From an uncultured Bacillota bacterium (lineage in GTDB: Bacteria; Bacillota; Clostridia; UBA1381), in assembly GCA_949297205.1 (NCBI GenBank), contig CASFSH010000355.1:1-6555 (forward strand): DNA of 6,555 nucleotides. Reading direction: 5' to 3'. This document shows positions 1 through 5,603 of this stretch, piece by piece. The first letter of the stretch is position 1; the number at the start of each line of letters is the position of its first letter. The position numbers were made by a program, and so were the translations under genes. The notes under the pieces were generated by a model, which saw only the letters and a program-made list of their open reading frames with translations, searched no databases and had not been told where the DNA came from.

Positions 1-594
1 ACCGATTCTGTATTTTAATCCGCAAACTCTGTCAAGCTCCAATGCATGAGATGAAACCTCCATAATAATACTTTGCGCACCGAGATCTTTCATATTTTTC
101 ATTATTGACCACAAATCACATGATTCCGGCGTGGTAGAAGTTGAAAATGCATCATCCGTAAGGTGCCGATTATAGTAGCACCCGTTTGTTCCGATAATTC
201 CCACATTATAACCTGCATGATTCAAAATATCACGCGCCAAATGAGTGACGGTGGTTTTTCCGTTTGTACCCGTTACTCCTATCATTATAAGAGATTCATC
301 CGGATTTTGGTATATTTTTTTAGCTAATTCCGCCATCTTTGCTCTTGTATCCTTGAACAACAGAACAGGTATACTGCACGATATAATGCTGTCGGCAATA
401 ACCGCTTCAGCTCCTCTCATCTCTGCTTCTTTTATGTATCTGTATCCGCTGTCCTTGTATCCTCTTATACATACAAAAACATATCCCGGTTTAATCTTTC
501 GTGAATCACAGGTAATTCCTCTTATGACACAATCTTCTTTAGGCCATGAGGAGCCAAATAATTCACTTGCTAAAATAATACCATCACCTTTCAT
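1..594 (-). CDS. murE: MurE, UDP-MurNAc-tripeptide synthetase, N-terminal part (runs off left edge)
   Basis: Cytoplasmic Mur ligase. It uses ATP to add the third stem-peptide residue (meso-diaminopimelate or L-lysine) to UDP-MurNAc-L-Ala-D-Glu. The window holds 198 codons, about 40% of the usual 480-500 residues, in an open frame to the edge. Visible features are a DSR motif of the UDP-binding N-terminal domain (residues 30-32), the ATP P-loop GVTGTNGKTT (106-115), TTPES (154-158) and MEVSSHAL (178-185), all in the order expected for MurE. The start chosen is the only ATG after an in-frame TAA; the upstream Shine-Dalgarno is weak (GAAAG about 12 nt away). The region IILASELF (6-13) aligns with the usual MurE N-terminus, so the start fits. 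It lies 72 nt after the PBP gene. The C-terminal motif that separates DAP- from lysine-adding enzymes is outside the window, so substrate choice cannot be read. Confidence 0.96.
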   Translation of the reverse strand, partial: MKGDGIILASELFGSSWPKEDCVIRGITCDSRKIKPGYVFVCIRGYKDSGYRYIKEAEMRGAEAVIADSIISCSIPVLLFKDTRAKMAELAKKIYQNPDESLIMIGVTGTNGKTTVTHLARDILNHAGYNVGIIGTNGCYYNRHLTDDAFSTSTTPESCDLWSIMKNMKDLGAQSIIMEVSSHALELDRVCGLKYRIG

Positions 595-640
595 TAATTT
601 ATTAAATCTTTCAAATACTGTTATCGTTGTATCTTAATAC

Positions 641-670
641 ATTTTACAGGATTTTGGTATAATACATCAA
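641..670 (-). promoter_or_regulatory. Possible weak promoter for murE
   Basis: In the gap between the PBP gene and murE, reading leftwards, TTGATG (670-665) is followed after 18 bp by TAAAAT (646-641). These match the sigma-A hexamers at 4/6 and 5/6. The -35 overlaps the PBP stop codon. In such AT-rich DNA this could be chance, and murE may simply be read through from upstream. Confidence 0.25.
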
Positions 671-2919
671 TCGGAAGATGCGTGTCTGAATTCTACGCTG
701 ACTACTGTCGCAGGCTGTACCCTTTCTCCCGGCTCTATGCTTTGTTTAACTGCATATGCACCCGATGTGGAATTCAATCCTGCACCTACTGCCTCAAAAT
801 TCAGTCCGTACTCTTCAAGAACTCTTCTTGATTCCGCAACCGACAAACCGGAAACATCAGGAACGGAGACCAAATTTTCTTCATCTATAGGCTCGGTATA
901 AATAATAACCGTAGAATCCTCTATAATACTTGCTCCCGGTTTGGGAAGCTGATCTTCAACAGTTGTTATCTCACTGTTGCCCGATACTCTTGTTTTAAAT
1001 CCCGAATTTTCAAGAATTTGTTTTGCTTCCTCTACAGACAAACCTCTTATTTCAGGCACGGATTTTGATGCCGTTGCAGCTTCTTCCTCCGTAAGCTGTC
1101 TTTCTATACCCATATATTCAAGGGTATCTTCAATAACAGATCCAACTACGGGGGCACATATTGTTCCTCCGTAACGTACTGCACACTGCGGCTCATCCAT
1201 GATAATCAGACATACTATTTCAGGGTCATCTGCCGGTGCAAAACCAACAAACGACGCAATTCGTTTATCATTATTTCTTCCCTTTTCGGATGTACCCGTT
1301 TTTCCGCCTATTCTGTAACCTTTAATATATGCATTCTTACCCGAACCGGTAGGACTTGAAACGACACTTTCAAGGATTTCACGCATTTTACTTGATGTTT
1401 CTTCAGAAATAACCTTGTTTCTTATTTCAGGCTGATACGATTTTACAATACCGTTTTCATTTCTTATTTCTTTAACTATAAGCGGCTTCATCAAATTTCC
1501 GCCGTTTATTACCGAAGATATAGCACATATATGCTGTATAGGCGTTATGGAAAATCCCTGACCAAAAGCACTTGTTGCAATATCGGTATCGGAAAGTTTA
1601 TCCTTCTGATAATAAATACTGCCTGATTCACCGTTTAATTCTATACCGGTTTTTTCGGTATAACCAAATGCGGTAAAATACTCCATAAATTTTTGTGATC
1701 CTATCCTCAAGCCCAATTCCATAAATACCGGATTACATGAATTCTGAACACCCTGTACAAAGGTCTGCGATCCATGTCCCTCAACCTTATGACATTTAAT
1801 CTTTCTGTCTGCTATCTGTTTATATCCTGCGCAATAAAATGTAGAATTTTCATTTACAACATTTTCTTCCAAAGCAACAGCAGCAGTTATTATTTTAAAA
1901 GTTGAACCGGGTTCGTATGTATCGGAAATGGCTTTATTTCTCCACATCTTCTGCATTATAAGATTTGTTGCCTCTTGCCGTGTTTCTTCATTCTCCGAAT
2001 TATATCCCGCGAGATTTTCATTCTCGTCAAGATCAACCGCAAGATTAACAAACTGAGATATATCATTATAGGCATTTACATCAAAATCAGGCTTTGTTGC
2101 CATAGCATAAATTTCTCCGGTTTTGGGATTCATTATAATTCCTGCAGCGCCTTCTTTTAGAGAATATTCGGTAACAGCTTCTTCAAGTGCTTTTTCAAGA
2201 AAATGCTGTATTGTTTCATCTATTGTTAGAACAACGTCTGCGCCCTTTTCCGCATTTGTCATATCCTCATATTGATAATCCATATAAAGACCTGACGCAG
2301 ACTGTGCACTTATAATACTTCCGGGTTTTCCCGAAAGTTCATTATCAAACATAAGCTCTATACCCATTCTTCCGTCATTATCATACCCTGTAAAACCAAG
2401 AATATGAGGTGCAATCCCATATGAATAATACCTTTTTGAATCCGCTTCAAAACTGATTCCTCTAAAATATTCACTTACATCAGGATTTAATTTTGAATCC
2501 TTGAGTTCTGTAATCGCATTTGATTCTTCCACATTCAGGCGCTTTTTTATCAGCTGATACCTCGTTCCTTCTTTTGTAAGTCTTTCATATATATAATCAT
2601 ATTCAAGATTAATTATAGGTGCAAGTCTTGTTGCAACAATTTCCGCCGCATCATCTTCCATTATCTGCTTTGGATTACACACAAGAGAATTTACCGAGGC
2701 ACTTTCTGCAAGGGCTTTACCGTTTCGATCATATATTGTTCCTCTCATTGCAGTAACTTTTGAAGACTGTGTCTGCTGATCTATTACTGCTGCAGTATAT
2801 TCTTCGCATTTAAATATCTGCAAATATCCTATTCTTACCAACGTCATCGACAACAATATTACCATAACCATTAATAATACCATTGCGCTGAATTTTACTT
2901 TTCTGATATTCCTATGCAT
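667..2919 (-). CDS. spoVD: Class B penicillin-binding protein, SpoVD/FtsI type, with two PASTA domains
   Basis: Membrane-anchored DD-transpeptidase of 750 residues that cross-links peptidoglycan outside the membrane. A short basic N-terminus precedes one membrane segment (about 11-32). The PBP dimerisation domain follows (about 55-210), with RGTIYDRNG (60-67 region) and HILGFTG (172-178). The transpeptidase domain (about 255-605) has all three catalytic motifs: STFK (nucleophile S339), SCN (394-396) and KTG (540-542). Two C-terminal PASTA domains span about 619-677 and 684-745. An acidic insert (about 281-327) precedes the WRNKA-YEPGSTFK region. STFK and the Cys pattern (C376, C395) resemble SpoVD, but two PASTA domains resemble B. 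subtilis PBP2B. As the only PBP between ftsL and murE it may serve vegetative division (FtsI role), sporulation, or both. The start is the only in-frame start codon near a strong AAAGGAG, although spacing is long. Confidence 0.93.
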   Translation of the reverse strand: MHRNIRKVKFSAMVLLMVMVILLSMTLVRIGYLQIFKCEEYTAAVIDQQTQSSKVTAMRGTIYDRNGKALAESASVNSLVCNPKQIMEDDAAEIVATRLAPIINLEYDYIYERLTKEGTRYQLIKKRLNVEESNAITELKDSKLNPDVSEYFRGISFEADSKRYYSYGIAPHILGFTGYDNDGRMGIELMFDNELSGKPGSIISAQSASGLYMDYQYEDMTNAEKGADVVLTIDETIQHFLEKALEEAVTEYSLKEGAAGIIMNPKTGEIYAMATKPDFDVNAYNDISQFVNLAVDLDENENLAGYNSENEETRQEATNLIMQKMWRNKAISDTYEPGSTFKIITAAVALEENVVNENSTFYCAGYKQIADRKIKCHKVEGHGSQTFVQGVQNSCNPVFMELGLRIGSQKFMEYFTAFGYTEKTGIELNGESGSIYYQKDKLSDTDIATSAFGQGFSITPIQHICAISSVINGGNLMKPLIVKEIRNENGIVKSYQPEIRNKVISEETSSKMREILESVVSSPTGSGKNAYIKGYRIGGKTGTSEKGRNNDKRIASFVGFAPADDPEIVCLIIMDEPQCAVRYGGTICAPVVGSVIEDTLEYMGIERQLTEEEAATASKSVPEIRGLSVEEAKQILENSGFKTRVSGNSEITTVEDQLPKPGASIIEDSTVIIYTEPIDEENLVSVPDVSGLSVAESRRVLEEYGLNFEAVGAGLNSTSGAYAVKQSIEPGERVQPATVVSVEFRHASSD

Positions 2920-2933
2920 TTTATGACCAGCGA

Positions 2934-2940
2934 CTCCTTT
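2934..2940 (-). promoter_or_regulatory. Ribosome binding site of the PBP gene, unusually distant
   Basis: AAAGGAG is a strong Shine-Dalgarno match, but 14 nt separate it from the ATG at 2919, compared with the usual 5-10. The seven codons between them in this frame contain no ATG, GTG or TTG, so no better start is available. Translation may be somewhat inefficient. Confidence 0.6.
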
Positions 2941-3092
2941 CTCAAATTTAAATTAATCGTTTAATTACAGTCTTAACAATAGATTCTATACTGCAATATC
3001 ATAACTAAAAAGTTAGATATACGATTTTATTCAAATTATTTTTTTCTTAAATACATTATTCTCTATATTTCTACATAAACTCATAATTCTAC

Positions 3093-3135
3093 AAAAGCCA
3101 AAGACAGCTTTCAAAAAAATCTGCTGTCTTTGGCT
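3093..3135 (-). terminator. Hairpin between ftsL and the PBP gene, likely intrinsic terminator or attenuator
   Basis: A perfect 13-bp inverted repeat (AGCCAAAGACAGC, arms 3123-3135 and 3096-3108) encloses a 14-nt loop. Read in the dcw direction it is followed by UUUU and then GUAG (U-tract 3096-3093). It lies 42 nt after the ftsL stop codon and about 175 nt before the PBP start. Seven of 13 pairs are G-C. The short U-tract suggests partial termination, or an mRNA-stabilising or processing hairpin, rather than a full stop. There is no T-run on the other side, so it is not a plus-strand terminator. Confidence 0.6.
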
Positions 3136-3177
3136 ACCATAGCGGTTTGTTAATATAAACTTAAATCTCAATTAATT

Positions 3178-3657
3178 TTATTTTATTCCCAACGTAAATA
3201 TTCCAATTATATTTTTCTTGAAGCTGTCTGCAGCCTTATTCACTTTATTTTTTACACCCTCTACCTCTCCTGATGTAACTTCCGTCACATCTTCACGGTC
3301 AATACTCACATACTCAATCTGATACTGTTCGGGTCTCTGCATATTAAGCCTTGTTGTTGCTATTTGTTCTATTGTTGTAAGATCCACACTTTGTTCCAGT
3401 TCAAATACTCTCTGACTTGTATATGTTTCAAGATCCGTGAGTTCTGCCTGTTTTGATTTTATTTCCTGCTGAGTTTCATATAACATGACATTTTTTGAAA
3501 TCATGAAATAGGCAGCTGCAGATAATATGAGTGCATATACAATTGGTTTAAAATTTCTGATTTTCTTTTTTCTTACACCAGGATTTTCTTTCACAGGTTC
3601 TGATATTTTTGTCTGTTCATCAAGATATTCTTTATAAGCAAGATTTGAATAACCCAT
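3178..3657 (-). CDS. ftsL: FtsL-like septum formation initiator/divisome protein
   Basis: Small bitopic membrane protein of 159 residues, expected to pair with FtsB/DivIC in the divisome and help activate septal peptidoglycan synthesis. A charged cytoplasmic N-terminus (1-37, with a basic KKKIRNFK just before the membrane) is followed by one membrane segment (about 38-54). A heptad-like, Glu/Gln-rich coiled coil spans about 57-90, then an FtsL-type region with TTIEQIATTRLNMQRPEQ (94-111). The C-terminal 30 residues are an extra lysine-rich, amphipathic tail; B. subtilis FtsL is only about 117 residues. An upstream GTG at 3666 is also open, but AAAGG (3672-3668) is only 1 nt from it and 10 nt from the ATG at 3657, so the ATG is preferred. 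FtsL sequences are poorly conserved, and position after rsmH is a large part of the call. Confidence 0.85.
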   Translation of the reverse strand: MGYSNLAYKEYLDEQTKISEPVKENPGVRKKKIRNFKPIVYALILSAAAYFMISKNVMLYETQQEIKSKQAELTDLETYTSQRVFELEQSVDLTTIEQIATTRLNMQRPEQYQIEYVSIDREDVTEVTSGEVEGVKNKVNKAADSFKKNIIGIFTLGIK

Positions 3658-3717
3658 TATCAGCACGCCTTTCTATGTTTTTATACGGAACAAAGAAGAA
3701 ACGCATCTGCTAAAATT

Positions 3718-4650
3718 TTATATTTTTTCCGCAATTCTCAATTTCGCACTTTTCGAACGAGAATTTTCGGATTCTTCTTGTTCCGACGGTAATATCGGTT
3801 TTTTTGTAATTATCTTAACAGCAGGCTGCTTATTGCAGACACAGACAGGAAAAGTTTTAGGGCATGTACAGCCTGCTGCCAATTTTGCATATGTTTGTTT
3901 AACTATTCTATCCTCAAGAGAATGAAAAGTAATTATTGCAATTCTTCCTCCGGGATTAAGGCAATCAACCGTATCGGTAATTGTTTTTTCAAGTATACCC
4001 AATTCATTGTTAACCTCAATTCTTATTGCCTGAAATACTCTTTTTGCAGGATGAGAACCGGATTCCCTCGCCTTTTGCGGTATTGCCGATTTTATAATAT
4101 CAACCAATTCAAATGTTGTTTCTATCGGTTTTCTTTTTCTGCGGTCTGTAATAAACTGTGCTATTCTTGCAGACCATTTTTCCTCACCAAATTCATAAAA
4201 TATTTTTGTGAGTTCTTCTCTTGAATAATTATTTAAAACCTCATAAGCACTCAATTCATTGTCTCGATTCATTCTCATGTCGAGTTTTGAATCATGCATA
4301 TAGGAAAAACCTCTCTCTGCATTATCAAGCTGATATGAAGAAACGCCAAGATCCATAAGCATCCCGTCGATTTTTTCTATATTGAGATTATTCAATATCT
4401 GTTTTATTTCAGAAAAATTATTATTTACGAAAGTAACTCTGTGGGAATAATCTGCAAGTCTTTTCTTTGATGCTTCTATTGCTTCGGCATCTCTGTCTAT
4501 TCCAATTAATGAAATACTCTTATTATGTGAAAGTATTCCCAGGCTATGACCTCCTCCGCCGAGAGTCCCATCAACATAGATACCGTTTTCTTTTATATTT
4601 AATCCTTCTATCGTTTCATTGAAAAGCACCGAAATATGTTTAAATTCCAT
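3718..4650 (-). CDS. rsmH: RsmH (MraW), 16S rRNA m4C1402 methyltransferase
   Basis: SAM-dependent methyltransferase that N4-methylates C1402 in the decoding centre of 16S rRNA. The 310 residues match the family length. Visible motifs are the SAM-binding DGTLGGGGHS (27-36), IDRD (51-54), DLGVSS (100-105), HPAKRVFQAIRIEVN (200-214), TFHSLEDRIVK (241-251) and the C-terminal SAKLRIAEK (301-309). Near the C-terminus four cysteines occur as CTC and CVC (261/263 and 270/272), a pattern common in clostridial RsmH whose metal binding is unproven. A TTG at 4674 also opens the frame, but GGAGG (4659-4655) lies 4 nt from the ATG at 4650, and family proteins begin with a short stretch before H-x-S/P-V-L, as in MEFKHISVL here. 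It lies 47 nt after mraZ and 60 nt before ftsL, consistent with one operon. Confidence 0.97.
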   Translation of the reverse strand: MEFKHISVLFNETIEGLNIKENGIYVDGTLGGGGHSLGILSHNKSISLIGIDRDAEAIEASKKRLADYSHRVTFVNNNFSEIKQILNNLNIEKIDGMLMDLGVSSYQLDNAERGFSYMHDSKLDMRMNRDNELSAYEVLNNYSREELTKIFYEFGEEKWSARIAQFITDRRKRKPIETTFELVDIIKSAIPQKARESGSHPAKRVFQAIRIEVNNELGILEKTITDTVDCLNPGGRIAIITFHSLEDRIVKQTYAKLAAGCTCPKTFPVCVCNKQPAVKIITKKPILPSEQEESENSRSKSAKLRIAEKI

Positions 4651-4697
4651 TTTTCCTCCATAACAGTTCTGCAATCTTTTGTCAAAACTGTTTTATG

Positions 4698-5144
4698 TTA
4701 TATGAATAGCTGATATTTCTGAATACCTTCTATAATAATATCTGTATCATCTTCTTCATCTGACATCTTGTTCCATGTATCAGCATTCCATATTTCAAGT
4801 TTACTGTTTGCTCCCACCAACACAATATCCTTTTTCAATCCGGCATATTCAATCAATGCATCAGTCAAAGGAATTCTCCCCTGTTTATCCAATTCACAGC
4901 TCATTGCTTTTGAAAACAGCTTTCTGATAAATTTCGCAACATTGACATCTGTTCCTGACGGAAGTTCATGTACTTTATTTGACAATGTTTCCCACTCGGT
5001 TTCCGTATAAAGATTTAAGCATGGTTCTAAGGGAGATTTTGTAATATAAACGGTGCCGGACAGTTTTTCTCTTATCTTTGCAGGTAAAATAAATCTGCCG
5101 CGTTCATCCAATTGACGTTCATATTCCCCAACAAAAAAAACCAT
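4698..5144 (-). CDS. mraZ: MraZ, transcriptional regulator of the dcw cluster
   Basis: DNA-binding protein of the AbrB/SpoVT-like fold that forms rings and regulates its own operon through GGG-containing direct repeats. The 148 residues match the family (about 143). Both halves of the duplicated fold carry the D-x-x-G-R signature: DERGRFILPAKIRE (13-26) and DKQGRIPL (86-93). GEYERQLDERGR aligns with the usual MraZ start. A GTG at 5153 is open, but AAAGGA (5161-5156) is only 2 nt from it and 11 nt from the ATG at 5144, and family alignment favours the ATG. The C-terminus (about 128-148) is acidic and then ends in a short tail. A run of eight T lies in codons 2-4. It is the first gene of the cluster and sits directly behind four candidate operator repeats. 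Confidence 0.96.
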   Translation of the reverse strand: MVFFVGEYERQLDERGRFILPAKIREKLSGTVYITKSPLEPCLNLYTETEWETLSNKVHELPSGTDVNVAKFIRKLFSKAMSCELDKQGRIPLTDALIEYAGLKKDIVLVGANSKLEIWNADTWNKMSDEEDDTDIIIEGIQKYQLFI

Positions 5145-5194
5145 CCGTTTCACCGTCCTTTCAAATAAATTAATAGGAGTTTGAGTATTCCGGC

Positions 5195-5237
5195 AAATGG
5201 GATGTCGTATTCAATTCACTCCCAAATCACCCCATTT
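5195..5237 (-). repeat. Inverted repeat in the mraZ leader (possible leader hairpin or inverted fifth MraZ box)
   Basis: AAATGGGGTG (5237-5228, within the operator) is matched at 9/10 by the reverse complement of 5204-5195, which reads AAATGGGATG on the plus strand. The spacer is 23 nt. In mRNA this would form a 10-bp stem with one G-U pair. As DNA, the second arm is a MraZ-like box in opposite orientation. The repeat is visible in the sequence; its role is inference. Confidence 0.4.
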
Positions 5238-5254
5238 AATCCCTTTCACTCCCT
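5215..5254 (-). promoter_or_regulatory. MraZ operator: four direct repeats with 10-bp period
   Basis: Immediately downstream of the mraZ -10 box, four adjacent decamers fit [A/T]GGGN6: 5254-5245, 5244-5235, 5234-5225 and 5224-5215. The first and fourth share GGGAGTGAA. Known MraZ operators are direct TGGGN boxes separated by 5 nt, that is a 10-bp period, so spacing and core agree. The array covers the expected transcription start (about 5248) and the start of the leader, a position suited to repression by MraZ rings. Assignment rests on pattern and context. Confidence 0.85.
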
Positions 5255-5283
5255 ATTATACACTATTCTTTCCAATATTGCAA
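5255..5283 (-). promoter_or_regulatory. Sigma-A-type promoter of mraZ and the dcw operon
   Basis: TTGCAA (5283-5278, 4/6 match to the -35 consensus), a 17-bp spacer and a perfect TATAAT (5260-5255) point toward mraZ. The upstream flank is rich in A and T tracts, which may act as an UP element. The predicted leader is about 100 nt. Confidence 0.8.
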
Positions 5284-5475
5284 TAGGTAAAGCAAAAAAA
5301 ATTAAAAATTTTTTAAGAAAAATTACAAATATTACTGTTATATTTTTTCTTTGTTATACTAAAAATTTTGTTTAAAATATTTTATTTATTTTTACATCAA
5401 TTTTTTCGCTTCATTGCTGCATTTTTTTATTTTCAAAAAAAATAAAGAAATTTACTTGAAATATAATTTTAATAT

Positions 5476-5489
5476 CGAACACTTGTTCG
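5476..5489. promoter_or_regulatory. Candidate LexA (SOS) box, CGAACACTTGTTCG
   Basis: A perfect 6+6 dyad around a 2-nt centre. It matches the Gram-positive DinR/LexA consensus CGAACRNRYGTTCG at all but one position of the middle four bases. It is centred about 40 bp upstream of the tex -35 and about 200 bp upstream of the mraZ -35. It overlaps neither promoter, which is unusual for a LexA operator. The match is seen directly; binding is inference. Confidence 0.55.
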
Positions 5490-5521
5490 TTTTATTAATT
5501 TATGAAAAAAATATTACACTC

Positions 5522-5550
5522 TTGTAAAATGGTTCTAAATGGTGTATAAT
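5522..5550 (+). promoter_or_regulatory. Sigma-A-type promoter of tex
   Basis: TTGTAA (5522-5527, 4/6), a 17-bp spacer and a perfect TATAAT (5545-5550) face tex. The predicted start near 5557 leaves a leader of about 47 nt before the chosen ATG. Confidence 0.75.
5527..5543 (+). repeat. Tandem AAATGGT repeat inside the tex promoter spacer
   Basis: AAATGGT occurs at 5527-5533 and again at 5537-5543, a 10-bp period lying wholly between the -35 and -10 hexamers. It resembles the AAATGGG portion of the MraZ array in phase and partly in sequence, but the third G of the core is replaced by T. It may be chance. Confidence 0.35.
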
Positions 5551-5603
5551 GTATATTGTATTAAAAAATGAACAAAAAAAATCAACAGATTGGGGTTTTA
5601 AAA

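Larger units (their letters stand above)
5145..5603. other. mraZ-tex divergent intergenic region
   Basis: This 459-bp stretch has no convincing gene. From left to right it holds the mraZ leader and Shine-Dalgarno, the inverted repeat, the MraZ boxes and mraZ promoter, about 190 bp of almost pure A/T tracts (5284-5475), a LexA-like palindrome, and the tex promoter and leader. The A/T block contains many chance -10-like strings, but I see no second well-formed promoter, RNA gene or terminator in it. The small plus-strand frame at 5181-5375 has no Shine-Dalgarno and no recognisable protein. Confidence 0.8.

Noticed and set aside
245..637. 130-residue plus-strand open frame
   Set aside because: It lies antisense to murE, which has clear family motifs in its own frame; it has no Shine-Dalgarno or recognisable domain.
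656..663. Extended -10 (TGGTATAAT) on the plus strand, pointing into the PBP 3' end
   Set aside because: No usable -35 at 16-18 bp upstream, and it would make only antisense RNA; likely chance in AT-rich DNA.
3895..4224. 109-residue plus-strand open frame, rich in Cys, Phe and Tyr
   Set aside because: It is the complement of rsmH, and its composition is what reverse reading of AT-rich codons gives.
5181..5375. Small plus-strand open frame (64 codons)
   Set aside because: It runs antisense through the mraZ promoter and operator, has no ribosome binding site and no recognisable protein.
5284..5475. Multiple TATAAT-like strings in the A/T-rich block on both strands
   Set aside because: None has a good -35 at the right spacing; expected by chance at this base composition.
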